From positions 1 through 8,201 of the forward strand of contig PBSR01000066.1 of the NCBI GenBank assembly GCA_002726335.1: a stretch of 8,201 nucleotides of DNA, given 5' to 3'. Source of the DNA: Gemmatimonadaceae bacterium (GTDB lineage: Bacteria > Latescibacterota > UBA2968 > UBA8231). Shown here piece by piece: positions 1 to 5,686 of this stretch. Each line of letters opens with the position of its first letter. Positions within the stretch are counted from its first letter, which is position 1. The notes below the pieces were generated by a model, which had not been told where the DNA came from, searched no databases, and saw only the letters and a program-made list of their open reading frames with translations. Position numbers and translations under genes: made by a program.

Positions 1-411
1 CTGCAGCATTCGCTGACGCGCCAGGCGATCGAATTGGCGGTCAAAGGTGTCGCCAGCGTTGAGGACATCGACAACGCGGTTCGTTTCGGATTCGGCGCCC
101 GGTTCCTCTCGCTGGGCCCACTGGCCAGCCGCGACATGGGCGGCATTACCAACCACGCCAAGGTCGCCTCATATCTTTACCACGAGCTTGACGGGCACGG
201 CGACTTGGCCGCCGAAACCTTGCAGGAGATGGCCGATGACGGCCAGGACGGCCTGCTCACGCTCAAAGGTTTCCACGACTGGGAAGGCAAGCCCGAAGAA
301 CTGCGCGCCTACCACTACGAACGAATGATCGAGCAAACAAAGCGCCTGCGCGAGATCGGCGGAGTACGCACCAGCCTCGAGTCGACCGACGGGACTCCAG
401 CACCAAAGTAA
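1..411 (+). CDS. 3-hydroxyacyl-CoA dehydrogenase, C-terminal part (5' end outside window)
   Basis: The reading frame is open from the first base and ends at TAA, giving the last 136 residues. They match the C-terminal helical domain of the 3-hydroxybutyryl/3-hydroxyacyl-CoA dehydrogenase family (3HCDH_C), which forms the dimer interface and completes the acyl-CoA site. Visible hallmarks are an LQHSLTRQAIELAVKGVAS helix (residues 1-19 of the fragment), the EDIDNAVRFGFGAR segment (21-34) typical of the family, GPL (39-41) and a late GF.DW motif (90-94). The N-terminal NAD-binding Rossmann domain must lie upstream of the window. Known family members oxidise (S)-3-hydroxyacyl-CoA with NAD+; L-carnitine dehydrogenase-like relatives share this fold, so the exact substrate is open. 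It is followed after 14 nt by the aldo/keto reductase gene and is probably co-transcribed with it. Confidence 0.85.
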   Translation: MQHSLTRQAIELAVKGVASVEDIDNAVRFGFGARFLSLGPLASRDMGGITNHAKVASYLYHELDGHGDLAAETLQEMADDGQDGLLTLKGFHDWEGKPEELRAYHYERMIEQTKRLREIGGVRTSLESTDGTPAPK

Positions 412-412
412 C

Positions 413-417
413 GGAGG
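413..417 (+). promoter_or_regulatory. Shine-Dalgarno site for the aldo/keto reductase
   Basis: GGAGG lies 8 nt before the ATG at 426, directly after the stop codon of the preceding dehydrogenase gene. The site fixes the start and supports coupled expression of the two genes. Confidence 0.7.
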
Positions 418-425
418 ACAGACTC

Positions 426-1367
426 ATGGACAGGCGGCAATTCGGAAGTTCCAACCTGCGAATATCAACCATCGGGCTGGGCTGCGTGCCGCTGGGCAAA
501 GTTGAGAAGGTGCCGACGGTCGAAGGAGCAGTGGACATCATGCGTGCCACCCTCGAAGCGGGGATCAACTTCTTCGACACCGCCGCACTCTATGGCAAGG
601 GCGAATCGGAGCGTCGGGTGGGAATCGCCCTCCGCGAACTGAAGGACCTACTCCCCGACGACTTCATTCTCAATACCAAGGTGGGTTATCGGCCCAATCC
701 GTTTGACTATTCCGAAGAGCAGACGCTGGCCTGCGTGGAGGAAAGCCTGCGGGTCCTGGGAGTCGACCGGCTACCGATGATTCACATCCACGACGTGCAG
801 CACTCCGACCTGCCCACCGTGATGAACGGCGCCCGCAAGGCCCTGCATCGGCTACAGGAACAGGGCATCGTGGGCATGGTCGGTCTGGCCGCCGGGCCGA
901 TCCCGATGATGATCGAATACGTCAACACCGATGAATTCGACTCCATTCTGACCCACAACCGTTACACATTGCTCGATCAGCCGGCCAGCGAATTGATTAC
1001 CCTCGCCGATGCGAAAGGCCTCGGTATCATTAACGGCGCTCCGTTTTCGTCCGGTCTGTTGGCCCGCCCGCTCGATGAATCGGCCACCTACATCTACCGC
1101 CAGGCAGAACCGGAAACCATCGCCCGGGCGAACCGACTCAAAGAGATCTGCGAACGCCACAACGTCTCGATCAAGGCCGCCGCTATCCAGTTTTCAACCC
1201 GTGACCCGCGCATTCACACGACGATCATGGGAGCCTCTTCAGCCCAACAGATCCGGCAGTCGGCCGACGCCCTGGCGGTGGACATTCCCGAGGAAATCTG
1301 GGATGAATTTCACAATGAAGTACCGCCGAAACTGGTCGACGACATTAAGGGCGTTCACGACAAGTAG
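426..1367 (+). CDS. Aldo/keto reductase (D-threo-aldose dehydrogenase-like)
   Basis: The protein has 313 residues, normal for an aldo/keto reductase: a soluble TIM-barrel NAD(P)H enzyme that interconverts aldehydes or aldoses and alcohols or lactones. The expected catalytic tetrad is visible: Asp51 in FFDTA, Tyr56 in LYG, Lys85 in NTKVGY and His122 in IHIHD. The N-terminal RRQFGSSNLRISTIGLGC and the C-terminal cofactor segment TTIMGASSAQQIRQSADAL (265-283) are also typical. The stretch THNRYTLLDQPASEL (176-190), followed by INGAPFSSGLLA, resembles the D-threo-aldose 1-dehydrogenase, L-fucose dehydrogenase and pyridoxal 4-dehydrogenase branch rather than the general stress reductases. The ATG start has GGAGG 8 nt upstream. 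It sits 14 nt after a 3-hydroxyacyl-CoA dehydrogenase gene, which suggests a shared catabolic operon. The family is certain; the substrate cannot be read from the sequence. Confidence 0.92.
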   Translation: MDRRQFGSSNLRISTIGLGCVPLGKVEKVPTVEGAVDIMRATLEAGINFFDTAALYGKGESERRVGIALRELKDLLPDDFILNTKVGYRPNPFDYSEEQTLACVEESLRVLGVDRLPMIHIHDVQHSDLPTVMNGARKALHRLQEQGIVGMVGLAAGPIPMMIEYVNTDEFDSILTHNRYTLLDQPASELITLADAKGLGIINGAPFSSGLLARPLDESATYIYRQAEPETIARANRLKEICERHNVSIKAAAIQFSTRDPRIHTTIMGASSAQQIRQSADALAVDIPEEIWDEFHNEVPPKLVDDIKGVHDK

Positions 1368-1372
1368 GGCTC

Positions 1373-1413
1373 CGGTCGGTCCGAAGTCGCGGTGTCCTCG
1401 GCCGGTCCGACCG
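1373..1413. terminator. Candidate bidirectional terminator hairpin between convergent genes
   Basis: CGGTCGGTCCG (1373-1383) can pair with CGGTCCGACCG (1403-1413) through an 11-bp stem with one T/T mismatch around a 19-nt loop. It fills most of the 51-bp gap between the stop codon of the aldo/keto reductase and that of the transporter gene, which face each other. No T tract follows on either strand, so it is not a textbook intrinsic terminator. The position is what makes a terminator role plausible. Confidence 0.35.
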
Positions 1414-1418
1414 CGCCA

Positions 1419-2303
1419 TTAGCCGACGCTGAGCAGGACTACGCCACCTACCGCCAACAGGGTCCCGACGGACGCCATCCAGCCAGGTTGCTCCCTCAGA
1501 AAAATGATCGCGAGCAAGCTTGCGAATACCGGGGACACCGCTGCTATCGCTCCGGAACGGCCCGCACCCATGGTCTGAATTGCCATGAGGAAGAAGATAC
1601 TGCCGCCCCCCAACCCGACCGCTCCGGAAAGCATGCCGACTAGCCGTTGGCGCGATGTCATCTCGACCGGGACGATCCGTCCTCGCACCCGCCAGGCCAC
1701 CAGACTCATGAAGATTGCGGCCAGCGGCATTCGAAAGCTGTTGGAGACGATCGGATTCAGATCGCCGATGCCGATCTTCAACAGCACGAAATCGGCACCC
1801 CACATCATCGCAATCAAGACCGCGATGAAGATGCCCCACCAGTACATCCGGCCTGACAACGGCGCATTGTCGCCGAACGAGGCTGGCCGAATCGTCACCA
1901 GTACGCCGCCGGCGATGATAACCAGCGTGCCCGCCACGACCGGCACTGTGACCTGCTCACCCAGCAAGACCACCGCGTAAGCAAGCCCGAAAAGCGGCGC
2001 GGTGGCGCCGATTGTGTAGGATCGCACAACGCCGATCGTGCGCATTATCATGAACAGCAGGCTGTCGCCGAGCCCGATCCCCAGCAGAACCGATCCGGCC
2101 ATCGCCGTGTAGTTCACCCAGTCGAGTTCCAAGAATTGAGTCTGGATCCCGAGCAGGAACAATCCGATCGGCATTATCGCCGCCGGGGCCCACAGGCGGA
2201 TCGCGTTCAGTTGCAGCACGTTGAACGAGCCGGCCACGCTGCGCAGGATGACAAAGCCGGCCGCCCAGAAGAAGGCGGCGATGAGCGCCGCGATCTCACC
2301 CAT
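1419..2303 (-). CDS. EamA/DMT-family transporter, ten predicted membrane helices
   Basis: The product is a 294-residue, very hydrophobic protein with the two-repeat layout of drug/metabolite transporters (EamA family, usually about 280-310 residues). Helices can be placed near residues 3-22, 32-52, 65-86, 95-115, 120-138, 153-175, 185-205, 219-242, 248-270 and 275-294. Each repeat ends its fourth helix with the hallmark acidic turn: APLFGLAYAVVLLGEQ (102-117) and SPVFASLLAIIFLREQ (257-272). Proteins of this family sit in the cytoplasmic membrane and export or import small metabolites, often amino acids or nucleotide precursors. The gene starts at ATG 32 nt after the glyA stop codon, with a GAGG sequence about 10 nt upstream, so it is probably expressed from the glyA transcript. 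Substrate is unknown; a link to serine, glycine or threonine is only suggested by position. Confidence 0.88.
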   Translation of the reverse strand: MGEIAALIAAFFWAAGFVILRSVAGSFNVLQLNAIRLWAPAAIMPIGLFLLGIQTQFLELDWVNYTAMAGSVLLGIGLGDSLLFMIMRTIGVVRSYTIGATAPLFGLAYAVVLLGEQVTVPVVAGTLVIIAGGVLVTIRPASFGDNAPLSGRMYWWGIFIAVLIAMMWGADFVLLKIGIGDLNPIVSNSFRMPLAAIFMSLVAWRVRGRIVPVEMTSRQRLVGMLSGAVGLGGGSIFFLMAIQTMGAGRSGAIAAVSPVFASLLAIIFLREQPGWMASVGTLLAVGGVVLLSVG

Positions 2304-2335
2304 GAGAATCAGCCTCGGTTATGGCGCGTCGACGT

Positions 2336-3613
2336 TCAGGCGGGTCGGACGATGCCGGGCACCGGATATCCGCTGGCCAGTTCTTCGACCGCCTGGCGAA
2401 TCCGAGCGAACTCTTCCTCATTACCGCGTCCGGCGTCGCGCACCTCGCGTATCCAGACGGCGATGCGGCGCATTTCGTCGGGTCCCATCCCGCGGGTGGT
2501 CAGGGCCGGCGTACCAAGCCGGATACCGGATGTGACTGTCGCCTTGCGGGTTTCCCGGGGTACGGTGTTCTTGTTGGCCGTGATTCCGGCCTTCTCGAGG
2601 CGGCTCTGCATCGCCCGTCCGCTGGGACCGTCGGCGCCCAAATCCAACAGCATCAGGTGGTTTTCGGTGCCGTCGCTGACCAACCTCAGGCCTTCGCTCA
2701 GCAGCGCCTCAGCCAGCGCCTTCGCGTTCTCGACGACCCGGGCGGCGTATTGGACGAAATCGTCGGACAACGCCTCTTTGAAGGCCACCGCCTTGCCGGC
2801 GATAACGTGCATGAACGGGCCGCCCTGGGTGCCCGGAAAGATCGTGCTGTCGATCGCCTTGGCGAACTTCTCCCGACTGATCACCAGCCCGCCGCGGGGT
2901 CCCCGCAAGGACTTGTGGGTAGAACTGGTCACGAAATCCGCGTGGGGCACCGGCGAGGGGTGCGCCTTGCCTGCCACCAGGCCGGCGATATGGGCCATAT
3001 CGGTCATGTGCAACGCGCCGACTTCCACGGCGATTTCAGCGAATTTGGCAAAGTCGATCACCCGCGGATAGGCGGTCGAGCCCGAGACAATGATCTTCGG
3101 ACGTGCCTCCAGCGCGATCCGCCGTACCTCGTCGAAGTCGATCAACTCGGTCTCCGGATCGACCCCGTAGGACACTACGTTGTAGAGAATGCCGGAGAAG
3201 TTCCGGGGATGACCGTGGGTCAGGTGGCCGCCGTGTTCCAGGCGCATACCCATGATTGTGTCGCCCGGTTCAAGTTGGGCCATGAAGACAGCCATGTTGG
3301 GAGCCGAACCCGAGTGCGGCTGGACGTTTACGTGCTCGCCGCCAAACAACTCCAGCGCGCGGGATTGGGCCAGCCGTTCGACATCATCGACGTTCACGCA
3401 GCCACCGTAATAACGGCGGCCCGGGTAGCCCTCCGCGTATTTATTGGTGAGCACCGACCCGACCGCCTCCATGACCGCCTGGCTGGTGTAGTTCTCGGAA
3501 GCGATCATCTCCAGGCCGTCTACCTGGCGCTTCTCTTCCGCCTGGACGATCGCATGAATCTCGCTATCAGTATCGGCAAGGCCGGCCACCGCAGCGGCTT
3601 CTTTGAGGGTCAT
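2336..3613 (-). CDS. glyA: Serine hydroxymethyltransferase
   Basis: The 425-residue protein is full length for SHMT, the cytoplasmic PLP enzyme that converts serine and tetrahydrofolate into glycine and 5,10-methylene-tetrahydrofolate. Recognisable elements in order are MIASENYTS (36-44), [15 protein letters not shown] (57-71, with Tyr59, Glu61 and Tyr69), NVQPHSG (96-102), GGHLTHG (128-134), the [10 protein letters not shown] cofactor segment (Asp205, His208), the PLP-lysine segment [11 protein letters not shown] (Lys234), [12 protein letters not shown] (259-270) and SGIRLGTPA with Arg365 for the substrate carboxylate. All main catalytic positions are present. Several normally strict positions differ (TSSTHKS for the usual [15 protein letters not shown] for [16 protein letters not shown] for AG.SAYPR), so it is a divergent member and could act on a related beta-hydroxy amino acid. 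The ATG has no good ribosome binding site and lies in a possible stem. A GTG at codon 9 is an alternative start. The EamA-type transporter gene follows after 32 nt. Confidence 0.95.
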   Translation of the reverse strand: MTLKEAAAVAGLADTDSEIHAIVQAEEKRQVDGLEMIASENYTSQAVMEAVGSVLTNKYAEGYPGRRYYGGCVNVDDVERLAQSRALELFGGEHVNVQPHSGSAPNMAVFMAQLEPGDTIMGMRLEHGGHLTHGHPRNFSGILYNVVSYGVDPETELIDFDEVRRIALEARPKIIVSGSTAYPRVIDFAKFAEIAVEVGALHMTDMAHIAGLVAGKAHPSPVPHADFVTSSTHKSLRGPRGGLVISREKFAKAIDSTIFPGTQGGPFMHVIAGKAVAFKEALSDDFVQYAARVVENAKALAEALLSEGLRLVSDGTENHLMLLDLGADGPSGRAMQSRLEKAGITANKNTVPRETRKATVTSGIRLGTPALTTRGMGPDEMRRIAVWIREVRDAGRGNEEEFARIRQAVEELASGYPVPGIVRPA

Positions 3614-3698
3614 TGGTGTGGCTCAATCGTGGGGATTCCGGAGGGGGAGGATGGCTCACAAATCGGATGTTACTCGCATTGCGGAAGAGCCACCAATG
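3611..3698 (-). promoter_or_regulatory. glyA leader with a long stem that includes the start codon
   Basis: On the glyA mRNA strand CATTGGTGGCTC (3698-3687) is complementary to GAGCCACACCAATG (3624-3611): twelve base pairs with one 2-nt bulge across 62 nt. The final ATG of the second arm is the glyA start codon. A further TTCCG (3686-3682) and CGGAA (3640-3636) can extend the structure inward. There is no clear Shine-Dalgarno site between stem and start. The arrangement is visible directly; a role in controlling translation is inferred. It does not resemble the glycine or tetrahydrofolate riboswitch consensus as I know them. Confidence 0.4.
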
Positions 3699-3729
3699 CC
3701 GTCATACTGCGAGCTATGTCGGCCTCCTC

Positions 3730-3756
3730 GGATCCACCCGAATCCCACCCGGATCC
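3730..3756. repeat. Short imperfect tandem repeat with two GGATCC sites
   Basis: GGATCCACCC (3730-3739), GAATCCCACCC (3740-3750) and GGATCC (3751-3756) form three imperfect repeats of about ten bases in the gap between the PC4-like gene and glyA. Spacing is close to one helical turn, so a protein-binding site is possible but unproven. Confidence 0.4.
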
Positions 3757-3763
3757 TTGCCCG

Positions 3764-3782
3764 TGCCCGTACGTGTCGGGCA
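3764..3782 (-). terminator. Candidate hairpin after the PC4-like gene
   Basis: TGCCCG (3764-3769) and CGGGCA (3777-3782) make a perfect 6-bp stem with a 7-nt loop, beginning 5 nt after the stop codon of the PC4-like gene. No U-rich run follows, so strength is uncertain. If functional it would separate that gene from glyA, which would then need its own promoter. Confidence 0.35.
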
Positions 3783-3787
3783 GTCGC

Positions 3788-4060
3788 CTACCCGCTGGTG
3801 CGCTCAGTCAGAAGTTCGTCGGCCGCCGTCAGACCTTGCAAGAGTTCCGGCAGCATTTCCTCATGCACGTTGATCCCATGTCGGGACGGCTTGAGATTGT
3901 TTTCCTTGTCCCGGTAGTAGACCCGAGCCGTGGCGTAGGACTGGCCCTTGAAGTCCGAGACCCCGATAAGCCATTCCTCGGTATCGTTTCGAGGTAACCG
4001 CCGAAGGACATCCATGTCTTCGGGTAAATCCTCGTCTGTCAGGATCTCTGTGTCAGCCAT
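3788..4060 (-). CDS. PC4/p15-like transcriptional coactivator domain protein
   Basis: This 90-residue protein has an acidic, probably flexible N-terminus (about residues 1-28) followed by a PC4/p15-type domain (about 30-78). The diagnostic pattern is seen in FKGQSYATARVYYRD (37-51), then LKPSRHGINV (56-65), then a helix EEMLPELLQGL (67-77). It corresponds to the PC4 sequence with two or more beta strands, a K-P-x-(K/R)-x-G-I turn and a C-terminal helix. PC4-fold proteins bind single-stranded or melted DNA as dimers; in bacteria the YdbC-type members are small and their roles are poorly known. The ATG has AGGAGA ending 3 nt upstream, within a good ribosome binding window. The gene is upstream of glyA on the same strand, separated by 174 nt containing a hairpin, so it may be its own unit. 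Fold assignment is fairly secure; the function is inferred. Confidence 0.8.
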   Translation of the reverse strand: MADTEILTDEDLPEDMDVLRRLPRNDTEEWLIGVSDFKGQSYATARVYYRDKENNLKPSRHGINVHEEMLPELLQGLTAADELLTERTSG

Positions 4061-4063
4061 GTC

Positions 4064-4069
4064 TCTCCT
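4064..4069 (-). promoter_or_regulatory. Ribosome binding site of the PC4-like gene
   Basis: AGGAGA on the minus strand lies 3 nt before the ATG at 4060. It is one of the clearest Shine-Dalgarno sites in the window and supports that start. Confidence 0.65.
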
Positions 4070-4081
4070 GTTTCTGTTCGT

Positions 4082-4131
4082 CTGGTGGCCATCCGGGAAG
4101 CGCCGCCCTGCACCAGCGTCATCGTCCCGGA
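4082..4131 (-). other. Interlocked inverted repeats in the PC4-like gene leader
   Basis: TCCGGGA (4092-4098) pairs with TCCCGGA (4125-4131), and CTGGTG (4082-4087) pairs with CACCAG (4111-4116). The two pairings cross, so the leader RNA could form a pseudoknot or two alternative hairpins ending 12 nt before the ribosome binding site. In GC-rich sequence such repeats can arise by chance, so confidence is low. Confidence 0.25.
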
Positions 4132-4160
4132 CCGCGAGCGAAACGTAAATCTAGCGTACC

Positions 4161-4182
4161 TGTCAAGACAAGATCAGTGATC
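4161..4182 (-). promoter_or_regulatory. Candidate promoter/operator region of the PC4-like gene
   Basis: The minus strand carries a consensus -35 hexamer TTGACA (4166-4161) about 100 nt before the PC4-like start, but no convincing -10 hexamer at the right distance. The hexamer lies in the palindrome TGTCAAGACA (4161-4170), and a second palindrome GATCAGTGATC (4172-4182) is next to it. These look like possible repressor or activator half-sites. Confidence 0.3.
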
Positions 4183-4185
4183 GGG

Positions 4186-4238
4186 GATTCTTGAATGCCG
4201 GGCCTAGGAGCTGTACCCACCGCCACCCTTCAGGAATC
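4186..4238 (-). terminator. Candidate terminator hairpin after the nitroreductase fusion gene
   Basis: GATTCTTGAA (4186-4195) and TTCAGGAATC (4229-4238) are inverted copies matching at nine of ten positions, with a 33-nt loop. The structure begins 11 nt after the stop codon of the fusion gene. No U tract follows. It marks the boundary between this gene and the control region of the PC4-like gene. Confidence 0.3.
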
Positions 4239-4249
4239 TCGGATCACCA

Positions 4250-5563
4250 CTACTCGGGACGCAAGTCCCAAACCTGAACCCGTCCGAACGCGCCGAGGAA
4301 TCGCTCCACCGGCCGTGCGGCGGCCGCCACCAGGCCCGCCCCGCGACCGGCCGCAGAAACCACCCCCCCTTTGCGGCCTGCACGGTAGGCGATCTCGTCC
4401 TCGGGTGGGACCGCAAACAAATGCTCGGCGGACGCCGGACACCAACCGGTGTCCCGAAACAGACGCCGCGCCCCTCGGCGGCCGAGGGGTCCAAACGGGC
4501 CGAGGTGGGGATCGGGCGCCAGCGAATACTCCACCCCCTTGTGACCGATCAGGCCGCGCATCCGGTGCAGCGCCGAGTGGTATGAACCGGGATTCACGAA
4601 CGCCACGATCAGGCGTCCCTCGGGCGAGATCAATTCCCGCAGCCGTGCCAGGAGCCGCCGGCGCTCCGCGTCCGGCAGCGATTCGAGCCGGAACATGCAA
4701 GTGACCACGTCGTACGAGGCCATTTCCGTTTCGTACAGTGTCGAGTACTCCAGTTCTTCCAGCGACCGCGGGGAGCGAGCCCGGACGAATTCCCGCACCT
4801 GCTCGCTCATCTCTACGAATCCCAGGTCCGCGTCGGGGTAGTCACGGGCGAAGCTCTCCGTGTACAGGCCGGTGCACGGCAGCACATCCAGCCAGCGTAG
4901 CGGGCCGTCGGGGAGCAGCGCTCGGACAGTCTTCTTCACGCCCTCAAACTCCGACAGCAGGGGCTTGTTGTAGTGGGCACCGTTGCGGATCTTGGCCATC
5001 TGGAACGCCGCGATCTGCTCCAGACTCCAGTCCTCCGGGTCGTCGGTGATCGGCCATGCCGCTTCGCCCCCAAAGCGGTTCCAATGGAGCATCGATTCGA
5101 TCGGGCGGCGGCGCGGCGCCTTCAGTTCTACGTCGTAGTAGCCAAAAAGCGTCAGGGCAACGATGGTCTGCTCGGCCGGGATGCCCAGCAGCCGCTTCAG
5201 CCTTTCGACGTTACCTAGCGTGTCCACCCAGCAGCCCCCGAGTCCCAGACTGTGCGCCATCAACATCATGTTCTGAATCGCGGCGGCCGCGCTCTGCACC
5301 CAGGCATAGTTCTCACGCGTGTATTCGTGCGAATAGGTGGCAAAAATTGCCACTGGCGCCAACTCAATAAACCTCGTCTCACTGGCTATCGCCGTGCGGA
5401 GTTCCGGGTCGTCGACCACCACGAACTCCCAGAGTTGAAGGTTGCAGGCACTCGGAGCCCAGCGAGCCGCATCGATAAGCTGCTCAACCGTATCCCGGGG
5501 CACAGGGCGATCCAGGAACCGACGCACCGTCCTTCGACCGACCAAAGCTTCCCGAAGTTCCAT
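4250..5563 (-). CDS. Nitroreductase-family domain fused to a class I methyltransferase-like domain
   Basis: The 437-residue product joins two domains. Residues 1-165 form a complete FMN-dependent nitroreductase domain: GRRTVRRF (9-16, phosphate-binding arginines), APSACNLQLWEFVVVDD (36-52, flavin contacts), an alanine-rich central helix (91-103), GLGGCWVDTL (107-116) and GYYDVELKAPRRRP (141-154). Residues about 195-400 resemble a Rossmann-fold SAM methyltransferase: WLDVLPCTGLYT (224-235) at motif I, an acidic residue in GFVEMS (248-253) at motif II, YDVVTCMFRLESLPD (284-298) at motif IV, then EGRLIVAFVNPG (315-326). Motif I lacks two of its three glycines (LPCTG in place of GCGTG), so SAM binding is doubtful. 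Nitroreductase-fold proteins reduce nitro groups, quinones or oxidise ring intermediates with FMN; the substrate here is unknown. The ATG has only a weak GGCGG upstream. It is divergent from the epimerase gene and has no clear partner. Confidence 0.8.
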   Translation of the reverse strand: MELREALVGRRTVRRFLDRPVPRDTVEQLIDAARWAPSACNLQLWEFVVVDDPELRTAIASETRFIELAPVAIFATYSHEYTRENYAWVQSAAAAIQNMMLMAHSLGLGGCWVDTLGNVERLKRLLGIPAEQTIVALTLFGYYDVELKAPRRRPIESMLHWNRFGGEAAWPITDDPEDWSLEQIAAFQMAKIRNGAHYNKPLLSEFEGVKKTVRALLPDGPLRWLDVLPCTGLYTESFARDYPDADLGFVEMSEQVREFVRARSPRSLEELEYSTLYETEMASYDVVTCMFRLESLPDAERRRLLARLRELISPEGRLIVAFVNPGSYHSALHRMRGLIGHKGVEYSLAPDPHLGPFGPLGRRGARRLFRDTGWCPASAEHLFAVPPEDEIAYRAGRKGGVVSAAGRGAGLVAAAARPVERFLGAFGRVQVWDLRPE

Positions 5564-5686
5564 CAGCAGAATTGACCGCCTGCAACTGTGAATTGGACTC
5601 GTCTAATATAGTCCGGCTCCAGGCTGGACCGAACCTTCTGATCCGGTACCAGCCGACGATTTGTCCCTACCGCATAGGATTCTTTC
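5564..5686. promoter_or_regulatory. Divergent control region between the fusion gene and the epimerase
   Basis: This 123-bp gap must carry promoters for both genes. The only AT-rich core is TAATATA (5604-5610). On the minus strand it offers the -10 TATATT (5610-5605) with a weak -35 TTCGGT (5633-5628) at 17 nt. On the plus strand TAATAT has no good -35 partner. The core lies inside the inverted repeat GGACT (5595-5599) and AGTCC (5610-5614), and TCCAGGCTGGA (5618-5628) is a neighbouring palindrome. A regulator binding over the core could control both directions. Confidence 0.35.
5676..5679 (+). promoter_or_regulatory. Ribosome binding site that fixes the TTG start of the epimerase
   Basis: AGGA lies 7 nt before TTG at 5687. 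No ATG or GTG is available near the conserved N-terminal beta strand, so this site supports a TTG start. Confidence 0.5.

Noticed and set aside
426..1367. A potassium-channel beta-subunit type aldo/keto reductase linked with the trkA-like genes
   Set aside because: The sequence fits the aldose/pyridoxal dehydrogenase branch better and the genes are over 5 kb apart on opposite strands.
2136..3071. A 311-codon plus-strand open frame crossing the transporter and glyA
   Set aside because: It crosses two well-supported minus-strand genes and the gap between them and encodes nothing protein-like.
3614..3787. A glycine or tetrahydrofolate riboswitch before glyA
   Set aside because: I could not find the conserved core sequences of these riboswitches; only the start-codon stem and small hairpins are present.
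2321..3997. A 558-codon plus-strand open frame opposite glyA and the PC4-like gene
   Set aside because: It lies antisense to two genes with clear family motifs, has low-complexity composition with no recognisable domain, and such stop-free antisense frames are common in GC-rich coding DNA.
4230..4700. Arginine- and proline-rich frames over the end of the fusion gene, both strands
   Set aside because: Composition is that of shifted reading of GC-rich codons; the methyltransferase-like frame has conserved pattern and the correct codon bias.
4861..4900. A frameshift explaining the odd methyltransferase motif I
   Set aside because: Neither alternative frame restores a glycine-rich loop, and flanking residues (WLD before, TGLYT after) stay in the normal frame, so the change looks like substitution.
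4250..5563. BluB-type DMB synthase for the nitroreductase domain
   Set aside because: The domain has general nitroreductase motifs, there are no cobalamin genes nearby, and the C-terminal fusion does not fit BluB.
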